Assembly (NCBI GenBank): GCA_004554665.1
Contig: SFKY01000003.1
Coordinates: 14,521 to 78,520, forward strand
Reading direction: 5' to 3'
DNA: 64,000 nucleotides
From: Bacteroidales bacterium
GTDB taxonomy: Bacteria; Bacteroidota; Bacteroidia; Bacteroidales; Bacteroidaceae
Shown here one piece after another: positions 53,136 to 61,190 of this stretch. A program made the translations under genes and the position numbers. The notes under the pieces were generated by a model. That model made no database searches. It was not told the origin of the DNA and saw nothing but the letters and a program-made list of their open reading frames with translations. Position 1 is the first letter of the stretch, and each line of letters starts with the position of its first letter.

Positions 53136-55373
53136 ATGAAGAAGAAGCAGTTTTTTACTACCGTCGTGGGTCTCTTGATGGCCGTGTTGCCGACCCACGC
53201 ACAAGAGACTAAGGGCTATCCTTACCAGAACCCCGACCTTCCAATAGAGGAACGTGTCAGCGACTTACTCTCAAGACTTACGCTCGACGAGAAAGTACAA
53301 CTCATGAAACACCAGTCGCCTGCCATCCCACGGCTTGGGATTCCGGCATACAACTGGTGGAACGAGGCCCTGCACGGAGTGGCACGCACCCCTGAGCGCG
53401 TCACCGTGTTCCCGCAAGCCATCGGTTTGGCTGCCACCTTCGACACCCAAGGCATGCTGACCATGGCCGACATGATTTCGTCAGAAGGCCGTGCCCTCTT
53501 CAATGAGGCGCTGCAAGGCGGAAAGGGAGTGGCCCAATACCGTGGCCTGACCTACTGGACGCCCAACATCAACATCTTCCGTGACCCACGTTGGGGACGC
53601 GGACAGGAGACCTATGGAGAAGACCCGCACCTGACAGGACAGATGGGTATGGCGATGGTTCGTGGTCTGGAAGGCAACGACCCTCACTATCTCAAGGCTG
53701 TAGCATGCGCCAAGCACTTTGCCGTGCACAGTGGCCCTGAGGGAAACCGCCACTCGTTCGATGCGCGTCCCTCCATCTTTGACCTGTGGGACACCTACCT
53801 CCCTGCTTTCCGTGACCTCGTGACCAAGGCCCACGTGCATGGCGTAATGTGTGCTTACAACCGTCTCAACGGTCAGCCCTGCTGCGGCAACGATCCGTTG
53901 CTCGTGGACATCTTGCGCAACCAGTGGCAGTTTGACGGCTACGTCACCTCCGACTGTTGGGCTGTCAATGACTTTGCCCACAATCACAAGACCCACCCCG
54001 ACGATATCGTGGCTGCCAGCGATGCCATGCTGGCCGGCACCGATTTGGAGTGTGGCAACCTGTACCAGCTCTTGGCCGAAGGTGTACGCAAAGGACTGCA
54101 CTCTGAGCGTGAAGTCAACGTATCTGCCCGCCGTCTGCTTACCATTCTCTTCCGCCTTGGCATGTTCGATCCTCAGGACCGCGTGCCTTACGCTTCCATC
54201 GGCCGCGATGTCATCAACAGCGACGCCCACAAACAGCATGCCCTGCGCATGGCACGCGAGTCGATAGTACTCCTGAAAAACGACCGGCAATTCTTGCCGC
54301 TGAATGAGAAGAAAATCAAGCGCATTGCTATCATTGGACCCAACGCCGACAATGAGGCCACTCCTTTGGGCAACTACAACGGCACGCCGTTAGAGACCGT
54401 CACCCCGCTGAAAGGTCTGAAGCGCCGTCTGGGCAACCGCGTAACCATAGACTACTATCCCGGCACAGGTATTGTGGACAAACTGAAAGAGGGTCCGTCG
54501 CTGAGCCAGGTGGCCAAAGCTGCCGGCCATGCCGATGTCATCATCTTTGTGGGTGGTCTGACGGCCGACTACGAGGGCGAGGCAGGCGATGCCGGAGCCG
54601 GAGGCTATGCCGGATTTGCCAGTGGCGACCGTACCACGCTGGATTTGCCTCCCGTACAGATAGAAATGCTCAAGGCTCTGAAGAAGACCGGCAAACCGCT
54701 GGTTATCGTCAACATGTCTGGCTCCACCATGACCTACAACTGGGAAAGCCGCAATGCCAACGCTCTCATCCAGGCATGGTATGGCGGGCAGGCCATAGGC
54801 GATGCCCTCGCCGATGTACTGTTTGGCACCTACTCTCCCTCTGGCCGCATGCCGTTGACTGCTTATTGCAGCGACGACGACCTGCCCCCGTTCGAGAGCT
54901 ACTCGATGGAAAACCGCACTTACCGCTACTTCAAGGGCGAGGTACGCTATCCCTTCGGCTACGGTCTCAGTTACACCACCTTCGGGTATAGCGCACTGCA
55001 GTGCAATGAAGCCGTCAACACAGGCGAAGACTTGGAAGTGAGTGTAAAGGTAAAGAATACCGGCAAGCGCGAGGGCGACGAAGTGGCCCAGTTGTATCTG
55101 TCTCACCCGCAAGACGGCAATATCCGCCGTCCTATCTGTGCGCTCAAGGGCTTCCGCAGGGTACACCTGCAACCGGGCGAGGAGCAGACCATCACCTTCC
55201 GACTTACCCCTGAAGACCTTGCACTGACCGAGAAAAACGGCAATCTGACCGAGACTGCCGGCCAAGTGAAGATTTTCGTCGGCGGAGGCCAACCCAAGTA
55301 CGCAACAGGCTGCACCACCGATCTTACCATCAATGGCGAACCCTACCAAGTACAACCTTTAGGAAACAAATAA
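53136..55373 (+). CDS. GH3 beta-xylosidase-type enzyme
   Basis: This 745-residue secreted family 3 enzyme has a signal peptide ending LPTHAQ. It has the xylosidase-like signature YNWWNEALHGVAR, the nucleophile Asp273 in YVTSDCWAV, and CCGNDPLLVDILRNQW. TIM barrel, alpha/beta sandwich and FN3-like C-terminal domain are all present. It is the last gene of the block and 19 nt after the GH43 gene. Beta-xylosidase is the best guess, with beta-glucosidase possible. Confidence 0.88.
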   Translation: MKKKQFFTTVVGLLMAVLPTHAQETKGYPYQNPDLPIEERVSDLLSRLTLDEKVQLMKHQSPAIPRLGIPAYNWWNEALHGVARTPERVTVFPQAIGLAATFDTQGMLTMADMISSEGRALFNEALQGGKGVAQYRGLTYWTPNINIFRDPRWGRGQETYGEDPHLTGQMGMAMVRGLEGNDPHYLKAVACAKHFAVHSGPEGNRHSFDARPSIFDLWDTYLPAFRDLVTKAHVHGVMCAYNRLNGQPCCGNDPLLVDILRNQWQFDGYVTSDCWAVNDFAHNHKTHPDDIVAASDAMLAGTDLECGNLYQLLAEGVRKGLHSEREVNVSARRLLTILFRLGMFDPQDRVPYASIGRDVINSDAHKQHALRMARESIVLLKNDRQFLPLNEKKIKRIAIIGPNADNEATPLGNYNGTPLETVTPLKGLKRRLGNRVTIDYYPGTGIVDKLKEGPSLSQVAKAAGHADVIIFVGGLTADYEGEAGDAGAGGYAGFASGDRTTLDLPPVQIEMLKALKKTGKPLVIVNMSGSTMTYNWESRNANALIQAWYGGQAIGDALADVLFGTYSPSGRMPLTAYCSDDDLPPFESYSMENRTYRYFKGEVRYPFGYGLSYTTFGYSALQCNEAVNTGEDLEVSVKVKNTGKREGDEVAQLYLSHPQDGNIRRPICALKGFRRVHLQPGEEQTITFRLTPEDLALTEKNGNLTETAGQVKIFVGGGQPKYATGCTTDLTINGEPYQVQPLGNK

Positions 55374-55421
55374 GCGACACTTGTCACGCCAAGCAAGGCG
55401 AATAATAGCTTCATACACAAC

Positions 55422-55475
55422 AACGGAGCGTAGCATACACCGCACCATTCGGTTTGCTACGCTCCGTTAGTCTTT
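55422..55475. terminator. Terminator after the second enzyme block
   Basis: AACGGAGCGTAGCA (55422-55435) pairs perfectly with TGCTACGCTCCGTT (55455-55468), a 14-bp stem with a 19-nt loop, followed by AGTCTTTT. It lies between convergent genes. Confidence 0.85.
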
Positions 55476-55508
55476 TAAGGTATTATGCCTGCCATCATTA
55501 GCCAAGTC

Positions 55509-55880
55509 TCAGCTACGGATCGCCACCTTAAACCAGCGGTTTTTCAGCCATTCACGCACGGGAAGGTCATAGAGACGGTACGAGGCATAGGCCACCAGAA
55601 TGGCCAAGACGAAGATGCACACCGAGAAGAAGATGTGCCTGCCGAGCGGAGCATCGGCATAGCGCACGGCCCACGACTGATGGATGTAGATGAGCGGGAA
55701 TGTCTCCCCCTCTTGCAGGTAAAAGAGGAGCGCTCCAAACACGGTGCCAAGTATGACCATCGGATGCAGACGCACCAGACGGCGCTTGAAGAAGCTGCGC
55801 ACCGCCATGCGGTCCCAGCGGTCGTCATAAGCATAGCCGATGACAAAGCCCGACAGCACGAAAAAGAAATCGTTACCCAT
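55509..55880 (-). pseudogene. Acyltransferase-3 gene remnant with N-terminal loss and internal deletion
   Basis: A 123-codon open frame joins two parts of an acyltransferase family 3 protein (usually about 350-400 residues). GNDFFFVLSGFVIGYAYDD and FFKRRLVRLHPMV come from the second membrane segment. The frame then jumps in frame at GETFPLIYIHQSW to the C-terminal helix and LYDLPVREWLKNRWF. The catalytic-His N-terminal segment and about 200 central residues are absent. Family members transfer acyl groups to surface sugars. It lies 15 nt beyond the DUF4359-like gene's stop and is unlikely to encode a working enzyme. Confidence 0.82.
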
Positions 55881-55895
55881 CCAGCGCCCACGGCG

Positions 55896-56246
55896 CTATT
55901 CCTCCTTGCTCATGGCCTCTTTCATGGTTTCCTTGCTGAAGGTGAAGACCTGGTTGAGGATACCAAACGACAAGGTCGTGGTCTCGCCGTCCATGCGCAC
56001 CTTGCCCACGCTGCAGACCACATAGTTGTCTATCTCCAACTTGCTGTCGAGATAGACATCGGCCACCTTGGAGACGAAGAGTGCCCCCAAGATACCCAAC
56101 GCACTGTCCTCACCGTTCTTTTCCTCCACGGCATTGGCCAGCGTGGTCCTGATTTTGTCCACATGTGCCTCCTTGCCAGGGCATGTCAGCGCCAGCAACA
56201 GGATGAGGACACCCACGGCTCCCCATCCGATAATATGCTTGTTCAT
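55896..56246 (-). CDS. Small DUF4359-like protein
   Basis: This 116-residue protein has one N-terminal membrane helix or signal (about 6-22, GWGAVGVLILLLALTC). The Cys at 22 could be a lipid site. The rest is a soluble domain with YLDSKLEIDNYVVCSVGKV, resembling DUF4359, whose function is unknown. It is 17 nt after pyrH on the same strand and probably co-transcribed. Confidence 0.7.
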   Translation of the reverse strand: MNKHIIGWGAVGVLILLLALTCPGKEAHVDKIRTTLANAVEEKNGEDSALGILGALFVSKVADVYLDSKLEIDNYVVCSVGKVRMDGETTTLSFGILNQVFTFSKETMKEAMSKEE

Positions 56247-56263
56247 GATGTTGTTGCCGATAA

Positions 56264-56974
56264 TCAGTTGTGTACCAGTGTGCCGATATCCTCACCGTCC
56301 ATCACCTTCTTCAGGTTACCCACCACATCCATATTGAACACATAGATGGGCAGGTTGTTTTCCTTGCACATCGTAGTGGCAGTGAGGTCCATCACGCGCA
56401 GGTTGCGGGTATAGATCTCGTCGAAAGTGATGTCATGAAACTTAGTGGCTGTGGGATCTTTCTCCGGATCGGCGGTATAGATACCGTCCACACGGGTACC
56501 CTTGAGCATCACGTCGGCCTCTATCTCGATGCCGCGCAGTGAAGACCCCGTATCGGTGGTGAAATAAGGGCTGCCCGTGCCACCCGAGAAGATGCACACC
56601 CTGCCGGCCTCCATCGACTCGATGGCCTTCCACTTGCTGTAAAACTCGCCGATGGGCTCCATACGGATGGCGGTGAGCACACGGGTCTTCACGCCGATGG
56701 CCTCCAGCGCCGAACTGAGTGCAAGCGAGTTGATGACCGTGGCACACATGCCCATCTGGTCGCCCTTGACGCGGTCAAAACCTTTCTGGCTGCCGCTGAG
56801 TCCGCGGAAGATGTTGCCGCCGCCTATCACGATACCGATCTGTACACCCATCTCGTGTACCTCCTTGATCTGCCGGGCATAGTCGGCCAGTCTTTCGGGG
56901 TCGATACCGTAACTCTGTTTACCCATCAGGCTCTCGCCGGAGAGCTTGAGAAGAATCCTTTTGAATCTTGCCAT
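56264..56974 (-). CDS. pyrH: UMP kinase
   Basis: This 236-residue cytoplasmic enzyme phosphorylates UMP. The amino-acid-kinase fold is shown by RILLKLSGESL (6-16), IVIGGGNIFRGL, the UMP-binding TGSPYFTTDT and KGTRVDGIYTADPE. MARFKRILL at 56974 is the family start; the longer open frame to 57172 has no homology and overlaps birA. Length is normal. Confidence 0.96.
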   Translation of the reverse strand: MARFKRILLKLSGESLMGKQSYGIDPERLADYARQIKEVHEMGVQIGIVIGGGNIFRGLSGSQKGFDRVKGDQMGMCATVINSLALSSALEAIGVKTRVLTAIRMEPIGEFYSKWKAIESMEAGRVCIFSGGTGSPYFTTDTGSSLRGIEIEADVMLKGTRVDGIYTADPEKDPTATKFHDITFDEIYTRNLRVMDLTATTMCKENNLPIYVFNMDVVGNLKKVMDGEDIGTLVHN

Positions 56975-57008
56975 AACGTTATGCTTTTTTATTGATTGAT
57001 ATGATAGT

Positions 57009-57743
57009 TCAGATGATATAGGCCACCTCCTTGAAACCGTAGGTGCGCACACGCCCGTGGCGGTCGCGGAGCACCAACCGGCCGTCGGGTTCCACATGGT
57101 CAAGACAGGCTTCGAAGCACCCCTCCCCATCGCGGTAGGCGTGGTAGCCCTCGCGACGGTAGAGCGCGGCATGATAGAGCCGGCTCACCCGCTCATAATC
57201 GCCACTCAGCACCACCTCATAGTAGTGCCCGAAGGCTGTAAGGATGCGCCGGAGCACTTCCTCTACAGGCACCTCGTGTCCCAGAATCTGGTAGAGCGAC
57301 ACCGGATTGGGCGCATCGATCGCAAAACTGTGCTGGTTGATATTGATGCCTGTTCCGAAAATCATGCGGCGCAGTCCCTCGCGCCCCACAGCTGTCTCGA
57401 TGAGCGTGCCGCTGATCTTGCAGTCGTGCCAATACACATCGTTGGGCCACTTGAGCGCGAAGCCGTCGGCATAGCCATCGAGCGCCTCTTTCACCGCCAG
57501 CGCCTCGGCCATAGAGAGCACGTACTGCGAGGCCACAGACACGGTCATGGGACGAATCAGCAAGGAGAAGAGCAGGCTGTCTCCGGCCCGGTCGTGCCAC
57601 CGGTTGCCTCCCTGTCCGCGCCCAGCTGTCTGGTGACGGGCAGTGACCACCACCATGTCCTCATCGGGAGCCTCGTGGTAGTCGTGCAGATAGCGGTTGG
57701 TGGAGTCCACCTCGTCGAGCGTGATGATTTTCGTGCGCATCAT
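57009..57743 (-). CDS. birA: Biotin--protein ligase (catalytic type)
   Basis: This 244-residue enzyme attaches biotin to acetyl-CoA carboxylase and related carboxylases. The biotin/ATP loop is GRGQGGNRWH (about 44-53); KWPNDVYW and KISGTLIE follow, and a small C-terminal domain closes it. There is no N-terminal DNA-binding domain, so unlike E. coli BirA it is not a repressor. Starts at 57743 or 57740 are equally possible. The yraN stop lies 6 nt upstream. Confidence 0.94.
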   Translation of the reverse strand: MMRTKIITLDEVDSTNRYLHDYHEAPDEDMVVVTARHQTAGRGQGGNRWHDRAGDSLLFSLLIRPMTVSVASQYVLSMAEALAVKEALDGYADGFALKWPNDVYWHDCKISGTLIETAVGREGLRRMIFGTGININQHSFAIDAPNPVSLYQILGHEVPVEEVLRRILTAFGHYYEVVLSGDYERVSRLYHAALYRREGYHAYRDGEGCFEACLDHVEPDGRLVLRDRHGRVRTYGFKEVAYII

Positions 57744-57749
57744 TGTGGT

Positions 57750-58124
57750 TTAAAGCAGGAGCGGATTAAAGGCATCGGGCAGATGGTCTATGCGGCAGTG
57801 GGCCTCGTCGGTGCCCACCACCGTCACCACGTCGAACCTGACCTCGGCATCGACGGCATGCTGTTTCACATAGGCATTGGTGGCCACCGCCAGATGGTGC
57901 ATCTTGCGCTTGTCGATGGCCGTCAAGGGGTCTGCGGCCTCGTCGTCGGCACGGGTCTTCACCTCTGCCACCACCAATAGCGACTGGTCTTCGCTGATGG
58001 CAACAATGTCCAGATCGCGGTTACCATAGTGCCAGTCGGTCTCCTTGATGACGAATCCCAGACCACGCAGATAGGTAGCCGCCACCTCTTCGCCCCACTT
58101 GCCCAGATCGTTGTGTGCCGCCAT
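57750..58124 (-). CDS. YraN/UPF0102 endonuclease-fold protein
   Basis: This 124-residue protein has the UPF0102 signature: GKWGEEVAATYLRGLGF at the N-terminus and the nuclease-like GNRDLDIVAI...LVVAEVKTR core. Family function is not well settled. I use ATG 58124 because a minus-strand promoter element (TATTTTTG, 58153-58160) lies between it and the longer in-frame start at 58175. Confidence 0.88.
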   Translation of the reverse strand: MAAHNDLGKWGEEVAATYLRGLGFVIKETDWHYGNRDLDIVAISEDQSLLVVAEVKTRADDEAADPLTAIDKRKMHHLAVATNAYVKQHAVDAEVRFDVVTVVGTDEAHCRIDHLPDAFNPLLL

Positions 58125-58152
58125 GCGCTCTATCCATTCCAGATGATATGCA

Positions 58153-58160
58153 CAAAAATA
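58153..58160 (-). promoter_or_regulatory. Promoter -7 element for yraN-birA
   Basis: The minus strand reads TATTTTTG, an exact TAnnTTTG match, 29 nt upstream of the start at 58124. Confidence 0.6.
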
Positions 58161-58193
58161 CGATTTTTCCGCCATTCTTACAATAAAAAACCG

Positions 58194-58201
58194 TACTTTT
58201 G
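58194..58201 (+). promoter_or_regulatory. Promoter -7 element for tadA
   Basis: TACTTTTG matches TAnnTTTG, 39 nt upstream of ATG 58241. It is the divergent partner of the yraN promoter. Confidence 0.65.
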
Positions 58202-58240
58202 TACAAACAAAAGCAACACCACCCTATAACCGACTACCCA

Positions 58241-58693
58241 ATGACAACGGAAGAACAGCAGAAGACCGACGAGCAGTGGATGGGCAAGGCACTCGTGGAG
58301 GCCCATGCAGCGCTCGAAGCGGGCGAGGTGCCCATCGGGGCCGTCATCGTATGCCAAGGGCGCATCATCGCGCGCGCCCACAACCTGACAGAGACGCTGC
58401 ACGACGTGACAGCGCATGCCGAGATGCAGGCCATCACGGCCGCGGCCAACCAGTTGGGCGGCAAGTATCTCACGGGCTGCACGCTCTACGTGACGGTGGA
58501 GCCCTGTGTGATGTGCGCCGGAGCCATCGGGTGGGCACAACTGTCGCGCATCGTCTACGGAGCGCCCGACGAGAAGCGCGGATTCACCGTCTACGCGCCC
58601 AAAGCCCTGCATCCCAAAGCCACCGTGACCTCGGGGGTGCTCGGCGAAGAATGTAGACAACTCATGCAATCGTTTTTCAGGCAGAAGCGATAG
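58241..58693 (+). CDS. tadA: tRNA adenosine(34) deaminase
   Basis: This 150-residue zinc enzyme converts adenosine-34 to inosine in tRNA-Arg. Zinc ligands and the proton shuttle are visible: His59 and Glu61 in TAHAEMQ, and Cys89 and Cys92 in EPCVMCAGA. The frame is open from 58199, but that ATG lies inside the promoter; ATG 58241 gives the usual length. TadA and guanine deaminase are close relatives; the length and the EPCVMCAGAI form favour TadA. Confidence 0.9.
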   Translation: MTTEEQQKTDEQWMGKALVEAHAALEAGEVPIGAVIVCQGRIIARAHNLTETLHDVTAHAEMQAITAAANQLGGKYLTGCTLYVTVEPCVMCAGAIGWAQLSRIVYGAPDEKRGFTVYAPKALHPKATVTSGVLGEECRQLMQSFFRQKR

Positions 58694-58725
58694 GTGGCTT
58701 TGGTTTGCGTCCAGAGCCACCTATC
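58689..58725. terminator. Hairpin overlapping the tadA stop
   Basis: GATAGGTGGCT (58689-58699) pairs perfectly with AGCCACCTATC (58715-58725). The left arm contains the tadA TAG stop. No U-tract follows. Confidence 0.6.
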
Positions 58726-58729
58726 ATGA

Positions 58730-58819
58730 CCGTACGGCAACTGCCGTTCGGCCGTATGGCAGTTGCGATACGCTCGTACTCCATCTGCGATACGGTCGAA
58801 CGGCAGTTGCCGTACGGTG
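58730..58819. repeat. 90-nt array of four 22-nt quasi-palindromes (TGCGATACG family), copy 2
   Basis: It aligns end to end with the array at 13203-13292, no gaps, about 18 differences by eye. The first unit is CGTACGGCA-AC-TGCCGTTCG, a 9-2-9 palindrome with one mismatch. It lies between the convergent tadA and pspC-type genes. Confidence 0.85.
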
Positions 58820-58830
58820 TCTAAAAGACC

Positions 58831-60558
58831 TTATTGCTCCTTGTTTTTGGCACCAACAGCCCGAAGAGGCTCCACCTTGCGCAACTGCACTTGGCGCACG
58901 TAGAGGCGGTTCTGGTAGCTCTGGTTGGCAGCGATGGTGATGGTGAGTTCGCCCCCGTCGTGGTGGAACGGCCGGGAGACATGGTAGCTGAAATGCTGGC
59001 GCCCGTCCTCGGCAAACTTGTGCCACTCAGCACTGTCGGGCTGGGAAAGGATGGGCAGTTGCGTGCCCTCCTCCCACGTAAGCGACTGAAGTCTGACACC
59101 CTCGGATGCCGGATCGATGACCGCCAAGGGGTCGGCATCGGCACCGGGCTTGGCCACCGTGATGACTGCACCCTGTCCATAGGTCTCGGTGAGCGACTCG
59201 AGCACGTAATCGCCCTGCTCATAATGCATGCTACGCACCAGACAGAAGTCCATGGGCTTGGTACTGTCGTCGCGGATGATACGCAGCGCATACGGAGGCA
59301 GTCCGGCATAACCCGTACGCGACTCGGTAACATAACCCTCTACATTGTCCAAGCGTGTAAGCGACCAGCCCAGTTCGTCGAGACAACGCCACTGGTAGTC
59401 GTTGTCGAGCGAGATACCGTTGCGGGTGGCCTCGACCTTGCGCACCTCGTCCCAATAGGCATCGATACGGAGCGAGACAAAGATGGCGGCGAAGATGGTA
59501 ATGGCGAGAGTCACCACCCAGATGGCCAGCGACGTGAACACCACGCTGGAGGGCAAGGGCTCGCGTGAGGTGCGGACGAAATGCCAGATGGCCCACAGGG
59601 TGATACCCAGGAAGACGGTAGCGGCCATCAGTCCCACGACGAGCAGGGGGCCACCGGTTGAAACCGACTCGACAAACTGCTGTGCACTGCTATTGGACAT
59701 GGGCAAGAGGGTGGCGCTGCCGCCTATCACCACAGAGAGCACCAAGACGAGCATGAACACCAGGCACACCAGCAGGGCCACGAGCGGCAGGGCCAGCAGG
59801 GCCAACGCTGAGGCAAATATCAGGCGCAGGCACCCCATGCTGCGGCGGGGTACAGGCTGTACGGCAGCGGCGGTCTGCTCCTCCGAGTCGCTCACTATCT
59901 GCTCTTTCAGGTTTTCGGGAGTCACCTTGCGCCCTTTCATGCGCAGCTTGTCCTCGGGTGTGGTGGCAGGCGGGACGATGATCCACAGCATGATGTAGAG
60001 TGCAGGGATGGCGATATTGAGAAAATCGGGCAGGAAACGGTAATGGAGCGACCCGAGAATCAGGGCAAGAGCCACGGTACCCAGTCGCCAGAACACGACA
60101 TCGCCTTTGCCGAAATAGCCGGCCAGTCCGGAGCACACGCCGCCGAGCAACTTGTCTTGCGTATTGCGGTAGAGACGGTGCTCACGCAGGTGATTGACCA
60201 CATGGTCGCGCAGGGCACTCCATCGGCCGCGCGGTTCGCCGGCCGCTTCGTGTGTCTCGGGCTCCACCTCGGCCTGCTCGGTCTTGGCGGCTGCTTCGTC
60301 GCTGATCTCGGCCGCGTTGCCTATCTTGTCGATAATCTCCTTGACGGTCTCTATGCTTACGGCCTCCATACCCTGCTCGCGGTACTGCCAAAGCAGTTCG
60401 GCCACGCGATGCTCGATGTCGTCGGCTATCTCGTCACCTCCATCCTGCGCCTTAAAATAGTTTTTCATACTCTGAAGATAATTCTCCAGCAGATTGTAGG
60501 CATCTTCGTCTATGGCATAGATGGTGCCGAAAATGTTGATGGAAATATTCTTTTTCAT
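58831..60558 (-). CDS. PspC-domain membrane protein
   Basis: This 575-residue protein begins with a conserved segment (MKKNISINIFGTIYAIDEDAY...), then a charged linker and a PspC domain (about 130-205) with the hallmark DKLLGGVCSGLAGYFG and following membrane helices. Four or more further helices lie at about 245-360, and a soluble C-terminal region extends from about 370. Such proteins occur with PadR regulators and are linked to envelope stress. ATG 60558 gives the family N-terminus. It lies 11 nt after the padR-type gene. Confidence 0.87.
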   Translation of the reverse strand: MKKNISINIFGTIYAIDEDAYNLLENYLQSMKNYFKAQDGGDEIADDIEHRVAELLWQYREQGMEAVSIETVKEIIDKIGNAAEISDEAAAKTEQAEVEPETHEAAGEPRGRWSALRDHVVNHLREHRLYRNTQDKLLGGVCSGLAGYFGKGDVVFWRLGTVALALILGSLHYRFLPDFLNIAIPALYIMLWIIVPPATTPEDKLRMKGRKVTPENLKEQIVSDSEEQTAAAVQPVPRRSMGCLRLIFASALALLALPLVALLVCLVFMLVLVLSVVIGGSATLLPMSNSSAQQFVESVSTGGPLLVVGLMAATVFLGITLWAIWHFVRTSREPLPSSVVFTSLAIWVVTLAITIFAAIFVSLRIDAYWDEVRKVEATRNGISLDNDYQWRCLDELGWSLTRLDNVEGYVTESRTGYAGLPPYALRIIRDDSTKPMDFCLVRSMHYEQGDYVLESLTETYGQGAVITVAKPGADADPLAVIDPASEGVRLQSLTWEEGTQLPILSQPDSAEWHKFAEDGRQHFSYHVSRPFHHDGGELTITIAANQSYQNRLYVRQVQLRKVEPLRAVGAKNKEQ

Positions 60559-60569
60559 AAGATGATTGT

Positions 60570-60920
60570 TTATTTCTCTGTTAAGGTACGATAACTGTTT
60601 TGTAAGATGCTGACCGTGTTGGCCAGTTCGTTCCAACTTGCGTCGAGCTGCTCCAGGGCCTGCTCACCCTCGTCGGTGAGCGAGTAATACTTGCGGGGAG
60701 GCCCCTGCCGGCTCTCCTGCCACTCGTACTTGAGCCATCGGTCGCGCTTGAGACGGTTGAGGAGGGGGTAGAGCGTGCCCTCGACGACAATCATATCGGC
60801 CTCCTTGAGCCTGGAGATGATATCGTTGGCATACATGGACTGATGCCGGAGCAACAAGAGTATGCAATACTCGAGCATACCCTTGCGCATCTGCGATTTG
60901 GTGTTGTCTGCATTTGCCAT
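60570..60920 (-). CDS. PadR-family transcription regulator
   Basis: This 116-residue winged-helix repressor has the PadR core KGMLEYCILLLLRHQSMYANDI and VVEGTLYPLLNRLKRDRWL, with GPPRKYYSLTDEGE as the wing. It is first in an operon with the PspC-type gene, the common arrangement. The start at 60920 is used because the promoter element TATATTTG (60950-60957, minus strand) lies between it and the longer in-frame start at 60974. Confidence 0.9.
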   Translation of the reverse strand: MANADNTKSQMRKGMLEYCILLLLRHQSMYANDIISRLKEADMIVVEGTLYPLLNRLKRDRWLKYEWQESRQGPPRKYYSLTDEGEQALEQLDASWNELANTVSILQNSYRTLTEK

Positions 60921-60957
60921 ATTTGTGGTTACCATTTGGTTTATGGCCACAAATATA
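60921..60957 (-). promoter_or_regulatory. padR-pspC promoter with candidate operator
   Basis: The -7 element reads TATATTTG on the minus strand (60950-60957). An inverted repeat ATTTGTGG (60921-60928) and CCACAAAT (60947-60954) flanks the expected transcription start and overlaps the -7 element, a natural site for autorepression. Confidence 0.6.
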
Positions 60958-61099
60958 GGCATTATTTGGTACATTGCATTGCAAAGTAGCTATATTTTAA
61001 CATTGTTTACACATCATCACGATGTATACAGACTGAAACGAGGGCTGAAGGACGGTAAAAAGAGCCCACAAAGACAAGCAGGAAGGGAGAGAAAAGAAG

Positions 61100-61142
61100 C
61101 ATCCTACTGCAGACGGCCAAGATGCCGACAGCGGTAGGATGC
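61100..61142. repeat. Inverted repeat between the padR-type and esterase genes
   Basis: GCATCCTACTGC pairs with GCGGTAGGATGC with one wobble and a loop of about 19 nt. It lies 48 nt beyond the esterase stop on the minus strand; the reverse-complement direction has no clear U-tract. It may be the esterase terminator. Confidence 0.5.
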
Positions 61143-61190
61143 CACAAAATCACACCTTTAATATATATGCCTGCGCACGCGCAACAACCA

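Noticed and set aside
56975..57172. 66-residue N-terminal extension of PyrH
   Set aside because: The extension overlaps birA in another frame and has no homology; the family starts at MARFKRILL.
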